Below, one piece after another: positions 53,548-63,984 of a DNA stretch of 64,000 nt (positions are counted from its first letter, which is position 1; each line of letters begins with the position of its first letter). The notes beneath the pieces were generated by a model. The model saw only the letters and a program-made list of their open reading frames with translations, was not told where the DNA came from and did no database searches. The position numbers and the translations under genes are program-made. The stretch covers positions 1 through 64,000 of the forward strand of contig WNNJ02002631.1 of assembly GCA_012934845.2 (NCBI GenBank), given 5' to 3'. Source of the DNA: Pomphorhynchus laevis. Its lineage: Eukaryota > Acanthocephala > Palaeacanthocephala > Echinorhynchida > Pomphorhynchidae.

Positions 53548-54895
53548 TCAAATGTGGTGAATATTTCAAAATTTGATTCTTCATTTTACCTTATCAAATT
53601 ATGCATTTCGATTTGAGTTACATTTCGATTGTGCATTATTCCATTGAAAGATATTTTACTAAATATCAAATTAATATTTAAATATCAATTTGAATATTTT
53701 TATTCAAATTGATTATCTACAAAATAAAAAGTTTTGATAAAATATAAAATAATTTACATAATAAATTTATTTAAATTTATAAATAAATATCTATTAATTT
53801 AAATAATAAATTAGGAAAATAACACATTATTTTATTATTGTATTTTTATAGTAATTTTCTTGTCATAAAGTACAAATAATTTCGCGTTAGTAAGCGACAA
53901 ATATGTGATTAGTAAATAATATCATTAGTAAATAAATATTACGTATCATATATAAAATATTATATATTCATGATTATTTTTATAGACGTAATTGACAATT
54001 ACTTTGAAACGATTTTCATAGAGGTGTCAATTGAATATATCTTATGTTTGTTAAAATTTTATAAATCTATACTGATAACTAATATACAAAATAATAAATA
54101 CCCAATCCGTTGATAACTGATATTGATCAGATTTAATAGAAAAGAAAAGCAATTTATTGCATAAAAGTAAAATATTTAAATAATTTTGTATCGTTTTATT
54201 ATTTTCTCTGAATGGTGCAAATTAGTAAATTCATATTTTAAAGTTTTTTACTTTACCATTTGGCGTTACATTTTGAATAAGATTTAGTATCTTGTACTAA
54301 AATTTACATAAATTATTATCACCCAAATTTATTAATATTTTAACTAAAATAGATTATATTTAAGACATTCAGCATTTAAAACTCGGGTAAAATACTTTTC
54401 GCAATTTTAAATGATACTTATGCTAACCTTGAATAGCACACCATAAAATACAACTGGCAATTGATAATTGAATCTATACATCAGAAAATTATAAAATATA
54501 AGTAAAACTTGTGTAGATCTACCATTAATTTTGATAGCATAATATTTGTTAGCGCTCACATTATAATACTTATTTAAACATGTTTTGTTTACAGGTTACC
54601 ATAGCAACGAGGATACTTCTTTAATCTCATATGACAGATTAAGCATCAGGAAGCTTAAATTGCTTTGCAGAACTTTCAACAACACATATTTTGCACTTTT
54701 ATGGCATTTTTGACATTATCCCGGGATCATGAAATTTTAACTACGGTATCCCAGTAGTTTCAGGTTCATCCTGACAATTGTAGCGAGAATTATAAAATTT
54801 AAGAATATACATTAAGGATAGGAAATACATTTGTTTGATCAGACTTTTAATTTTCAACTGTCAACATCAGGAATAAACAATTAAAATTTACAATC
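53548..54895. other. AT-rich spacer
   Basis: Apart from an isolated CAATCAGATCAGTTAA near 53415, just left of it, no PLE or gene signal is seen. Confidence 0.45.
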
Positions 54896-55264
54896 AACAA
54901 TTAAATCAGCTAACTGAGTCTACGTATTTAATATAATTATAAAATAAACAAAACCTAATAATAATGATAAATCAAAGTTTAATAATTAAATAATAAAATA
55001 AATAATTGTTTTTAGATTATCTATAATTTAAATCAAGTTAAAATAAAAAAATTAAATTTCAAATAAACGTCATTTTTATGAATTGACTAATAAATAACAG
55101 ACGTTGTATCATAATAAGAATTAGAGGCCATCAGGAGGAACTGCTATGCTATCAGGTTTCGGCCCCTAACTCCTCGACCCAACATAGCAGCGGGGCCGAA
55201 TACATGCTAATGATGTATTTCCTCTGATAAAACTATCTAGTATCTTATTCTAATACAAAGTATA

Positions 55265-55606
55265 TTATTTATTATCCATCCATAAAAATTTGCCACTTAA
55301 GAGTTTAAATTTATTCTTTATATTATTGTGTTGATTTATATATTTTACTATTTTCTGCTTGATGTTATTTTTATAGTAACCTAGTTTAAAATATGTATCT
55401 ATTAAATTATTTAAATGATTTTGAAGAAAGCCAATATCATTACATATTGTTGCAATTCTTAAAATTTCATTATTCAATGTATTATATTTTATATTATATG
55501 GTATGCATGAATGCTCATGCAAAAATATGTTTCTTGTAAATTTAAATATGTCATCTTTACGATATAAATTAATAGTAGTTTTAGTTAATGTTAATTTAAT
55601 GTTCAT
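55265..55606 (-). pseudogene. PLE-A RT C-terminal region
   Basis: 113 open codons: TTINLYRKDDIFKFTRNIFL, HEHSCIPYNIKYN, EILRIATICNDIGFLQNHLN and GYYKNNIKQKIVKYINQ. It corresponds to the region after the RT thumb, which pairs with RNA and tracks the template. It ends FLWMDNK just before the terminal block, with no nuclease domain after it. Confidence 0.7.
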
Positions 55607-55729
55607 ATCTAGATATACACCTTCTTTATCATTAATATTGGTTTTGTTAAGAATAAGGCTTTCTGGATAAATTTGTTCACTAATTGAATAAAAATTATTA
55701 GAATTAAATACATATATATCATCAATGTA

Positions 55730-56266
55730 TCAAAACATATATTTCATATATTTATATTGTTTAGATTTAGTTTTTACACAGTTATGAACAAATTCATACT
55801 CTATAAAGCTTAAAAACAAGTCAGCTATAATTGGGCTAGTATTACCACCCGTTGGAACACCTTTTACTTGTCTAATTATAGATGTCCCTACTTTTAAATA
55901 ATTTTGATTTATCAAAATATTTAAGAATTCTATTAATTCAATTTTATCCATATATTTATATTTATTTGATGGTTTAATTTTTGTTAGATAGGCGTTATAA
56001 TTATTATAACATATATATGTATATCTTTTTCCGAATATAAGATTAATTAATTTTACTAACGCTTCTTTAATATCTACTAAATCTAGATTTGTATAAAGCG
56101 TACTAAAATCGTATGTATTTATATTTTGAAAATTTATTCCTTTTGTCTGTTCTAAAAATTCTTTTGAAGAATTAATACTGAAATAGTGTTTTATACCAGT
56201 ATTAATTTCGATTACCTTGCAATATTTTTTAAAATGTGCTTTAATTACTTTAAGTATTATATTCAT
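55730..56266 (-). pseudogene. PLE-A reverse transcriptase palm
   Basis: 178 open codons with motif A NINTYDFSTLYTNLD and motif B QVKGVPTGGNTSPIIADLFL. The motif C YIDD is preserved in the copy at 41951-42187 (FRYIDDICVFN). PLE reverse transcriptases are sister to telomerase. The copy is one piece of a broken element. Confidence 0.8.
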
Positions 56267-56779
56267 ATAGACAGAAAGTGGTTTTAATGTACATTTAAAC
56301 GCACTACATATGAACCTAGGTTTTATTGGATTTTTATGTAATTTTGGATTCTAATATAATATAGGTATAGTTTTATTATCTAATTCAACCTTTATACCCT
56401 TTTTATCCATTATAGAACAGTGACTTGTAATAATTGTTTCTAAACTCAACTCACTACGTTCATATGTTAGATTTACATTTAAATAATTCGAATTAACCTC
56501 TTTCATTAGTATATCATAATAAAGCTTTTTGCATATGAAGACAAAGTTATTACTAGCTTTATCAATAGTTGCTATTATATAGTTATCCTTTAATTTAGTA
56601 AGTTCTTTATACATATCTTTATTAATTTTATCTTTCCTTTTATAATTGTTTGTTATTTTCATTTTATTTATAATTTTATCTTAGATATATTCGAGATTTC
56701 ACTATTAATCAGCTTACTTAAGTAATCATTTAAGTTATTATATAACGAATTGTAAATTTTATTTACAGTTTTTAATATC

Positions 56780-57330
56780 TGCAGGAACAAGAGACAAGAG
56801 GATGCATCTGATGGATCAATCATTGTGGTCGAGACGTGCTTGTGGAGATAAGGAGGTGAAATGAGTGATATTAGTGACGAGGAGTAAAGCGTTTCCGTAA
56901 AGGAGGACGAGTGACGAATGGGTGAGGTCACGATATGATAGCTGGCAGTTTAGGATATGGAGAAAGTAGGTTCAACGGCGGGAGACAAAGAGGATATAGA
57001 TAATATAGAGAGGGTGACAAGCGATGGAGGAAAAGTTATGAGTGTAACGATCGTGAAGGTTGGTGGATGTAATTTTATTTGATAGATGTATATTATTGAA
57101 AACCGATAAATGAGGGACTGAATGGGACGTGTTGGGGTAAATATGACATAGGATAAGAATTGTATATGGTGACAGGATCAGTGGGTAGAGAACGGACATC
57201 GGAAACGACCGGGGTAGTATGAATGGTCGTGTTGAAGGTTAATATGTGCTGAGGGGAGAGGTTGTGGAGTAGTAATTGCGAAGTAGCAATGTTTTCCAAA
57301 GAATGACACGAATGCAATATGGATAGAGTA
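56780..57330 (-). other. Pyrimidine-rich patch, unidentified
   Basis: The minus strand is C/T-rich with overlapping open frames (56668-56931, 56972-57199, 57093-57317), none recognised. The border with PLE-A is sharp (CTCTTGTTCCTGCAG). Composition resembles a GC-richer retroelement ORF1 or untranslated region. Confidence 0.3.
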
Positions 57331-58785
57331 ACTTAAGTTAGTGTGGGAATATGTGATTTAATACCAGAGGTGTCAATTAAATTACTTTAATTGCGTAATT
57401 CTAATTCTAGCGTTCGTAATTTATTGGCAGAACAGAATCCACAAAAAATCGCCATTCGCATATTTGCTTAAATCCAGAGAAACTGTCATTGTCGTCCAAC
57501 ATTCGCATCTAGACGTATCACAGGCAACTTGAATATCACAAAACTTGCATCTAGATAAGCTAATAATGTTATTGACCTTGGCAATATTATTGACCTTGTC
57601 ATGTTATTGACCTTGACAATATCGGCATTATCTTCAATATCCGCATTCGAAGTAGAAATCAACTGTTTCTTTCTTCCCATTGTTCGTAAGTTCGTTGTTC
57701 ATTGTGTATTATGTATGTGTTGCCTAAACCTTAATTGAATTCGAAGTAATTTGTTATAATAAAAACAATTGTTGATATGTAGTTAAATCGCTATCAGTAT
57801 TCAAACTGCTGTTTGCAAATAGCTATCATTCAAAAGGTGTTTAACCATTGATTTGAAATTTATATTTAAACTTAATAATTTCATATAATCATATTAATTC
57901 TCACCTATCGTCTTTAAACTTATTTAAATATAAAGATACAACTTTAATGTATATTTTGAATTTATATTTTAAATATTAATATTTTGAATATTTAAAATTA
58001 GTACATCAATAAAAGCATAAATCCATCCACTTGTGTTTAATGTTTTGATATTAATAATGTACACTGATGTACATAATATACTTTTTATTAATATAATTTG
58101 GGAATACTTCAAAAGTATGGATTTCACTTTTATGATAGAACGAATAACAAAAGATATGCAAAATATTCATTCATTACAAACGATGCATGTCTGTAATCTG
58201 AAATAATAATTTACCATGTGCTATGGATGACATTTTGAACTGTTATATTTTATGCAATTTTTATCGCAAGGTATGAAAACTAAATATTGGATTTGTAGAC
58301 TTATATTAAAGAATTATACTTATCTTCAAGGAGAAATTCTTGTGAATATGAAAGGTATCAAATAAGAGCGAATACCAATTGAGGCATCTCAAAAATGATA
58401 CACCTCAATCCTCACAGTGATTTATGCAGGTATAAATTTTCATCGATTCGCAATTTATGATAGATTATCGTAAGCGATATTTTTATTTATAGTGTTTTAA
58501 AAATATATAGACTAAAATTAAATGAATGACTAAACTAACGAACTTGGAAGAACGAACATTAGCTGTTAAGGAATTACACAGGGTAGATAATAAGAAAATA
58601 AATTTGAATGGAAATAAAGTGATATGAAAATAAAATATTAAGAATAAATAAAATTATACTATTATGTTATAATGTTTGCACTTTTAATTAACGAGTAAAA
58701 TAATTAAATGATAAACTTAATCTTAACTAATTTATTGAGAATAAGTTAATTAGATTTAATTCTAATGCCAATTAATGCAGATTAA
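57331..58785. other. Spacer with a short minisatellite
   Basis: TTATTGACCTTG occurs three times between about 57568 and 57615, inside a minus-strand 64-codon frame (57486-57680, starting MGRKKQLISTSNADIEDNAD) that I cannot identify. The rest is AT-rich without features. Confidence 0.4.
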
Positions 58786-58789
58786 AAGT

Positions 58790-58870
58790 AATCAGAAGCT
58801 GATTTGGGATCATGTTAAGAAACCTATTCATCAACCCAACATACCAGCGTGACCTCTTATGAAATACAGA
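58790..58870 (-). mobile_element. PLE-A terminal block relic
   Basis: CATCAACCCAACATACCAGC and AGAAACCTATTC match the terminal block loosely. Highly decayed. Confidence 0.5.
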
Positions 58871-59925
58871 ATATTTTATTATATTTATTAATGTTTTATT
58901 GTTTTACTTTTATGCTGTTTTTACTTTTTGTTTTAATTACTGATAAAAGTGTGTTATAAATATTTTTGTTTAAAAATTTCAATTTGTTTTTAAAATAATT
59001 TGCTTATTTACTTATTAATATATATAGGTTATATTTTATTGATTTATTAATTATTTTTGAATAATCATCATTTAAAAATGTTGAGAAATTTTAGAAGCCG
59101 ATCAAGAAGCTTAAATATCTCAAATATGTGTACATGCGATTTACTTTTTTAGTTTTAATTACTGATAAAAGTGTGTTATAGATTATTTTGCTAATCAATA
59201 TAAGAAACATTCACTATTAAGCATCTTACAAATCTAATTACCTTTTTAAATATTTTGATTACAATTTCCATATTTAAAACGAAGAATTGCTATCTTAATC
59301 ATAATATTTTGTTTACAACAATTCTATTTTAACAAACAACTTTTAATTCCTACAAATAATCCAGCTAATTTATATTCGTAATTTATAAATTAAATAAATT
59401 AATTGAGTTTAATTGTTATTTAATTTTTAAAACAATATTATTAACTAAAAAAAATTTTTTTTCTAATTTAAACTTTAGAAATGTTACCAACTTTTATGAC
59501 TTGATATTATAAATATTATTAAAAATAATTTGAATTATTTAATAATTTATTTAAATAATTAGTAATAATTACCATAAATTATTATTAAATATAATAATTA
59601 TATTTGGGAACATTGGAATTATATCAATTAACTGAATACACGACCAAATACATGAAAGTGATGATTTTTTAATTATGAGCTAAATTCACTTTCAATTGAT
59701 GATATTTTACATTTTTTACATTTCATTATAAAAAATTTATAATATTTATTTATTTTATTATAAATAAAATTAATACATTTTTGATATTATTTTTAACCAA
59801 TCAATTGACAAAGTTGCATTTTGTTCGTATAGATTATTTGCAACATATTTGAGGATTTGACAAATTCCAGCAATAAATTATATTAATAATTTATTTGTTT
59901 TATTATATTTCATCATATTTTACCA
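58871..59925. other. AT-rich spacer
   Basis: A duplicated TTTTAATTACTGATAAAAGT word occurs near 58930 and 59152; otherwise nothing. Confidence 0.45.
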
Positions 59926-59929
59926 TTTT

Positions 59930-60245
59930 TTGGTTTAATTTTACTTTTATGTTACCCTAGTTAAAAGAATGCTTTAATAAAGTTAATTAAATAATTTTAG
60001 ATAAACCAATATCATTACACATCATGACAATTCGAAAATTTCATTATTTAAAAATAATGAAATTTATTAAATAATATTTTGCCTCTCTTTCGAAGAGCAA
60101 AATATGCATTTTAAGCATTGTCATTAGAAGACTATAATAGGTCTTCTAATGTCACCATTGATGGAGGTCGAGCATTTATGAGCCATATTCCTCTCCCTTA
60201 CATAGCAGCTGGGTCAAATACTAGCCAATAATTTATTTTCTTTTA
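59930..60245 (-). mobile_element. PLE-A C-terminal and terminal-block relic
   Basis: ATAAACCAATATCATTACAC and the neighbouring GACAATTCGAAAATTTCATT match the RT C-terminal region, and TTACATAGCAGCTGGGTCAA near 60200 matches the terminal block. Old and decayed. Confidence 0.6.
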
Positions 60246-60318
60246 TGCAATGCAATTAACTACATCATCTCTTATTCTAGCAAAGACTATATTAGTTAAT
60301 ATCGATCCATAGTATTTT

Positions 60319-60797
60319 TCACTTCCCTTCGCGTTTAGAGCCTACAGGAGTCTGCAGCGTCGACGGCCTGCGATCTGACGATGGAACTCTGATTCTCTGG
60401 TCGTCAGGTAGACTGCTACTGTGAGACTTCACTTGTGTAGATACCACAGCACCCTGCAACCTTAGCAGTTCGGTATATAGTGCGGCTAGTGTGACAAAGA
60501 ACGCCGAAACTAAGAAAGTCCACAAATATGCTAACAGTGACATCCGCCAATATATTTTCATAGCAGTGGCAGTTGAAAGCACATGAGCAATCGGGCCAGT
60601 ATCTCTCACGTTCTTTCATGAACTCGGCACACGATTAATCCACGCAACTTCCGAACCCCGAGCCCGTGCTTTCGTGTTCCAACGGATCAACGTAGCCGTC
60701 CCACGAGGAAATGCAGCATGCATAATGTAGAGCATGAGCGGAGGTGGGTCGTCAATGCTGCTTCCGTGATGGGTAGTAGCGTGATATTTCCGTATCT
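60319..60797 (-). pseudogene. Possible Ctr-type copper transporter piece
   Basis: A G+C-richer stretch with one minus-strand frame, interrupted by a single TGA at 60616-60618. The upstream part reads YHATTHHGSSIDDPPPLMLY then IMHAAFPRGTATLIRW, resembling the His/Met-rich start and MxxMxF-x-LI/LF-x-W entry to the first membrane span in Ctr/SLC31 copper transporters. The downstream part reads MSLLAYLWTFLVSAFFVTLA then ALYTELLRLQG, like TM1 with its (L)YExLK end, followed by a polar cytoplasmic loop (PSSDRRPSTLQTP). The 35 or so codons around the TGA fit no part of the family and may be a short intron. TM2 and TM3 were not found; a GGGAA|GTGAAA donor at the end may lead to them, but PLE relics follow. 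It is either a real gene with missing exons or a broken copy. Confidence 0.3.
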
Positions 60798-60839
60798 ACG
60801 TCGGTCCGGCTTGAAGTTATCAAGACAGCACGACATTTG

Positions 60840-61340
60840 ATTAGATTTGTTTTTTATTTATTTTATATTACAGTAATGTAATTTTATAGTAATATTTATT
60901 TATTAAAAAAATTTACATATTTCACGATTGTTATTCGGCTATTTTATAGTAAAATAAAATCTTTACAAAAAAATAAAGTCGTACTTTAGAGTTGTATCAA
61001 GAATTTTGAAATTTGAAAAACGAATAAAATATTAAACAAATATGGAACTTTTGTCAACCGATATTACAATATAAGGAATTAAACTCTAACTTAACATAAA
61101 AGAATAAAACAATGTAAAAGATAAAATTAAGTAATTATTATATAAACGAAAAGTATGCGTGAATGATTGCAACCTTATGCTGGTAAGCAATTAAAAGCAT
61201 ATGTTCGTATTCGCTACTATTTCATTCCGTTGTATCTTAAAAATTGTTCTTTGCCTGCTTGTATCTGTTGCATTATTATTTTATTATTAATTCATATTAT
61301 CTTTTGATTATTTGATATATCATGAAGCAGTAAGAGTTTA
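60840..61340. other. AT-rich spacer
   Basis: Nothing recognised. Confidence 0.5.
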
Positions 61341-61341
61341 T

Positions 61342-61509
61342 TAAATTACAATTTAACTAAAGTAAGCTAATTTTAGTTTGAATAAAAAATACAAAGAACA
61401 ATTAAATATCAATTATCCTTAACTTCTAATCAAAGTTAGATTAAAATAAATCAATACAAATTAAGAATTCCTAATTTGAATAAGAATTAGAATTTTAAGA
61501 ATACGATAA
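61342..61509 (+). repeat. Direct repeat flanking PLE-B, left copy
   Basis: About 168 bp beginning AATTACAATTTAACTAAAGT and containing TTATCCTTAACTTCTAATC and TTAAGAATTCCTAATTTGAA. The same sequence recurs in the same orientation at 62885-63060, and a weaker partial copy near 63225. Confidence 0.85.
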
Positions 61510-61589
61510 TCATTGTCTAAATGAAAATTAATTAGTTATTACAGGAACAAAGAAGCAGAAAAAATTATCCTTTATTTGATAAAAAATCT

Positions 61590-61619
61590 GAATATTTCGA
61601 TAGCTCCTGCTATCATCAG
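61590..61619 (-). ncRNA. Hammerhead-ribozyme-like motif, left repeat
   Basis: Minus strand: CTGATGATAGCAGGAGCTAT then CGAAATATTC. It has the CTGATGA and CGAAA core segments either side of a small hairpin. It is the inverted counterpart of the motif at 62715-62744. Confidence 0.4.
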
Positions 61620-61742
61620 GATTACAATAAAATGTTTCACTAATTTTTGTTTGCTTAGAATTGCGTTACACTGGATTTCTTTACCCATAAGCTAAGTTCT
61701 AAGGATTCTCGAATTCAATGGTGCGTTTCTTTTGAATTTAAT

Positions 61743-61994
61743 GTGGGTATACCTTTTCTCGATGTCTTGATTAAGCGGGTTAATTCTTCTATACTTCAAA
61801 CATGTGTCTATCAAAAATTTGGTGCAGATCCAGATATTGTTTCTTGGACTTCAAACGTTCCAACTAATTGGCTGATTTCTTCAGCTACGTCACATTACCT
61901 ACGTTGCAGGCTTATCTGTTCTAACTATCACTTAATTTGTGAAAGAGGAAAGGATATCACACATAATTTACTAACAAGTGGTTTTCCGCTTTGA
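61743..61994 (+). pseudogene. PLE-B RT C-terminal region
   Basis: Reads IPFLDVLIKRVNSSILQTCV then YQKFGADPDIVSWTSNVPTN, the FLDV and Y-x-K blocks after the Penelope reverse transcriptase palm, then a HYLRCRLICSNYHLICERGK segment. It is a part of a truncated element. Confidence 0.75.
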
Positions 61995-62117
61995 GCTATT
62001 AAGAAAGCTAAATTTAACTCTTTAGCGCATAAAAATAAAGAAATTGGTTCTGAAAAAAGATTACATCATATAGGAATACCTTTTGTTAGTAACAAGTGGA
62101 ATTCCGTATTTTTAAAG

Positions 62118-62531
62118 TTGATTAACAATAACATAAAAAATAGTTTTATTAACCAAGTGCACATTTTTAACAGAAATTTATCTAAACTTCACAACATTTT
62201 TAAGCGTAAACCAGATTTTAACAAAGATGCCATTGTTTATAAAATACCCTGTAAAGAATGCAAACAGGTATATGCTGGACAAACAGGTCAAGGTTTGGTT
62301 AAGCGTATTAAACAAAAAAATTGTAATGTACACAACGGGACCACTTATAGTGCTGTTGCTCAGAATTTTGTGAGTTTGAATCATTCCGTTGATTTTGAAA
62401 ATGCATCTATTTTATCATTTGAAAATAACTTGTTATCTCGCATTATTTATGTAATAATTTTAATTTGTTTTATGATTCTGTTTTTTTTCTTTTTGTTTGT
62501 TTTAAAATTTGTGTTTTTAAATTTGTTTTAA
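62118..62531 (+). pseudogene. PLE-B GIY-YIG nuclease domain
   Basis: Contains AIVYKIPCKECKQVYAGQTG followed by QGLVKRIKQ and, downstream, SAVAQNFVSLNHSVDFENAS. This matches the Penelope C-terminal nuclease: VYKIxC-x2-C ... Y-x-GQT ... R-I ... SAxAxH ... H-x-xDF. The usual HK after the R-helix is changed (KQKN). The domain nicks target DNA. A hydrophobic, phenylalanine-rich end after about residue 110 is probably read-through into non-coding DNA. Confidence 0.75.
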
Positions 62532-62714
62532 AATTTATGATTCTGTTTTTTTTTCTTTTTGTCTGTTTTAAAATGTGTGCAAAATTTTAGTGCATGATTG
62601 TTTTGTTTCTCGGTATTTTCTTTTTCTTTTAAGTAGAAATGCGGGGCACATTAATGCTTGTATTTTTGTATAAATGTTGAAAACACGAAATTTGTGAAAC
62701 ATTTTATGGTAATC

Positions 62715-62744
62715 CTGATGATAGCAGGAGCTATCGAAATATAG
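62715..62744 (+). ncRNA. Hammerhead-ribozyme-like motif, right repeat
   Basis: CTGATGATAGCAGGAGCTAT then CGAAATATAG. CTGATGA and GAAA flank a small hairpin; AATC before it can pair partly with GAAT after the AUA, and AUA itself is an allowed NUH cleavage triplet with a minimal stem III. Penelope terminal repeats are known to carry hammerhead ribozymes with short stem III. The join between stem II and GAAA is not canonical, so activity is uncertain. Confidence 0.45.
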
Positions 62745-62884
62745 AATTTTTATCAAATAAAGGATAATTTTTTCTGCTTCTTTGTTTCTGTAATAACTAT
62801 ATATTTGAAGAAAATTATGGGTTTAGTATTTATTATCAAATTAATTTGCTTAAATTAATTAAATTAATAAAATTTAATAAAATT

Positions 62885-63060
62885 TAATTACAATTTAACT
62901 AAAGTAAGCTAATTTCAGTTTAAATAAAAAATACAAAGATCAATTAAAGATCAATTATCCTTAACTTCTAATCTAGTTAGATTAAAAGAAATTATTGTAT
63001 ATTAAATTACAAATTAAGAATTCCTAATTTGAATAAGAATTAGAATTTTAAGAATACGAT
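62885..63060 (+). repeat. Direct repeat flanking PLE-B, right copy
   Basis: About 176 bp closely matching 61342-61509; see there. Confidence 0.85.
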
Positions 63061-63915
63061 AGATTAATCATGCCAAAAGTCTAAACTTCAGACATGTCTA
63101 ACATGTCTGAACTTTATATCTAAGAATACAAATATCTAAGAATACAATTAAATGGCAATAACTTAATAAACAATTTATAAATTATAATTGAAATTAATTA
63201 ATTAAATTAGTAATATTTAATTAAATTAAATTACAATTTAAATAAAGTAACTAAATTTTAATTTAAATAAAAGTACAAAATCAAGTATAATTTCAAATTA
63301 GTCATCCCGTCGAATTTAACTCAACAGTTACAGGCACGTTTATTTGCTTTTAAAAATAAAATAAACTTTTTGCTACTTTTTGTTATGATTTCACTCAATA
63401 TGAATTCAAAAGTTTTGCCATTTTATAAATTAATTTGCATAACTTTTTTATATTTAAAATATTTCATTGTCTTGTCCGATTGTGCACACATTTCTGTCAT
63501 ACTAACTGCTTTGTGCTATGTTGGTAATTGACAGTACTAACGCATGCCTTTATACATCCAGGGTACACAAACCCTTGCATTCTAGACTAAAGGAATGTAC
63601 ATGTATATAGTACTGTTCATTTGTACGTAATAGCATTGAATTCCTGAAGTTAATAATGTTTTCTCATTAGTTTAAAATAGTTGATACCGTCTTTTCTGGA
63701 AACGGCCGATTACGTTTTGTCAAAAATTTAAGCACCTATTTTAATCAATCCAGTATGACAATATATTTCAAATAGAGTGATGCTCCAATGTTGGAATAAT
63801 GCTCCAATGAATGGAGTTTGCAGGTAATGTTTGTTATCTGTAAAACAAATGCTAAAAACAAACAATTACATTTTTTACAATGAATGACATTTGATTATTT
63901 TATTATACTGAGACT
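63061..63915. other. AT-rich spacer with weak exon-like signals
   Basis: A partial third copy of the PLE-B flanking repeat lies near 63225-63290. A donor-like GAGTTTGCAG|GTAATG is at about 63831. No convincing exon. Confidence 0.35.
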
Positions 63916-63918
63916 CCA

Positions 63919-63984
63919 CTTACTGTAAAACCAGAAACGACGATAAGTACTGATGATGAGCTGCATAAACGAGTTATGGAATAG
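63919..63984 (+). other. Possible terminal exon
   Basis: After an acceptor-like TTTATTATACTGAG the plus strand reads TPLTVKPETTISTDDELHKR then VME and TAG. The mixed composition looks protein-like, but it is only 21 codons long and no partner exon was found. Confidence 0.22.

Larger units (their letters stand above)
54900..56775 (-). mobile_element. PLE-A, longest copy (Naiad-like Penelope element)
   Basis: From its 5' side (56775) to its 3' side (54900) it holds an N-terminal piece, a region with TIDKASNNFVFICKKLYYD, the reverse transcriptase, the RT C-terminal region, a terminal block (about 55120-55230) and an outer terminal stretch ending in AACTGAGTCTACGTA at about 54908. The DKASNNF segment, the YDFSTLYTNL motif A and the TGGNTSPIIADLFLSFIE motif B are of the type seen in Naiad-like Penelope elements. 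No C-terminal GIY-YIG nuclease lies between the RT C-terminus and the terminal block. The copy looks old, with several breaks. Confidence 0.85.
61533..62800 (+). mobile_element. PLE-B: Penelope-like element with GIY-YIG nuclease, 5'-truncated
   Basis: Plus-strand element bounded by inverted repeats of about 108 bp (61533-61640 and 62694-62800). Inside lie the end of the reverse transcriptase region (61743-61994) and a C-terminal GIY-YIG-type nuclease (62118-62531). The RT catalytic part is missing, so the copy is truncated. A terminal repeat inverted upstream of a truncated body is a well-known Penelope arrangement. Both repeats carry a hammerhead-like core. It differs from PLE-A in having the nuclease. 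Confidence 0.85.

Noticed and set aside
55120-55230. Canonical hammerhead ribozyme in the PLE-A terminal block
   Set aside because: All three core segments and complementary arms exist, but their order cannot be turned into the hammerhead connection by circular permutation. Kept only as an unusual structured block.
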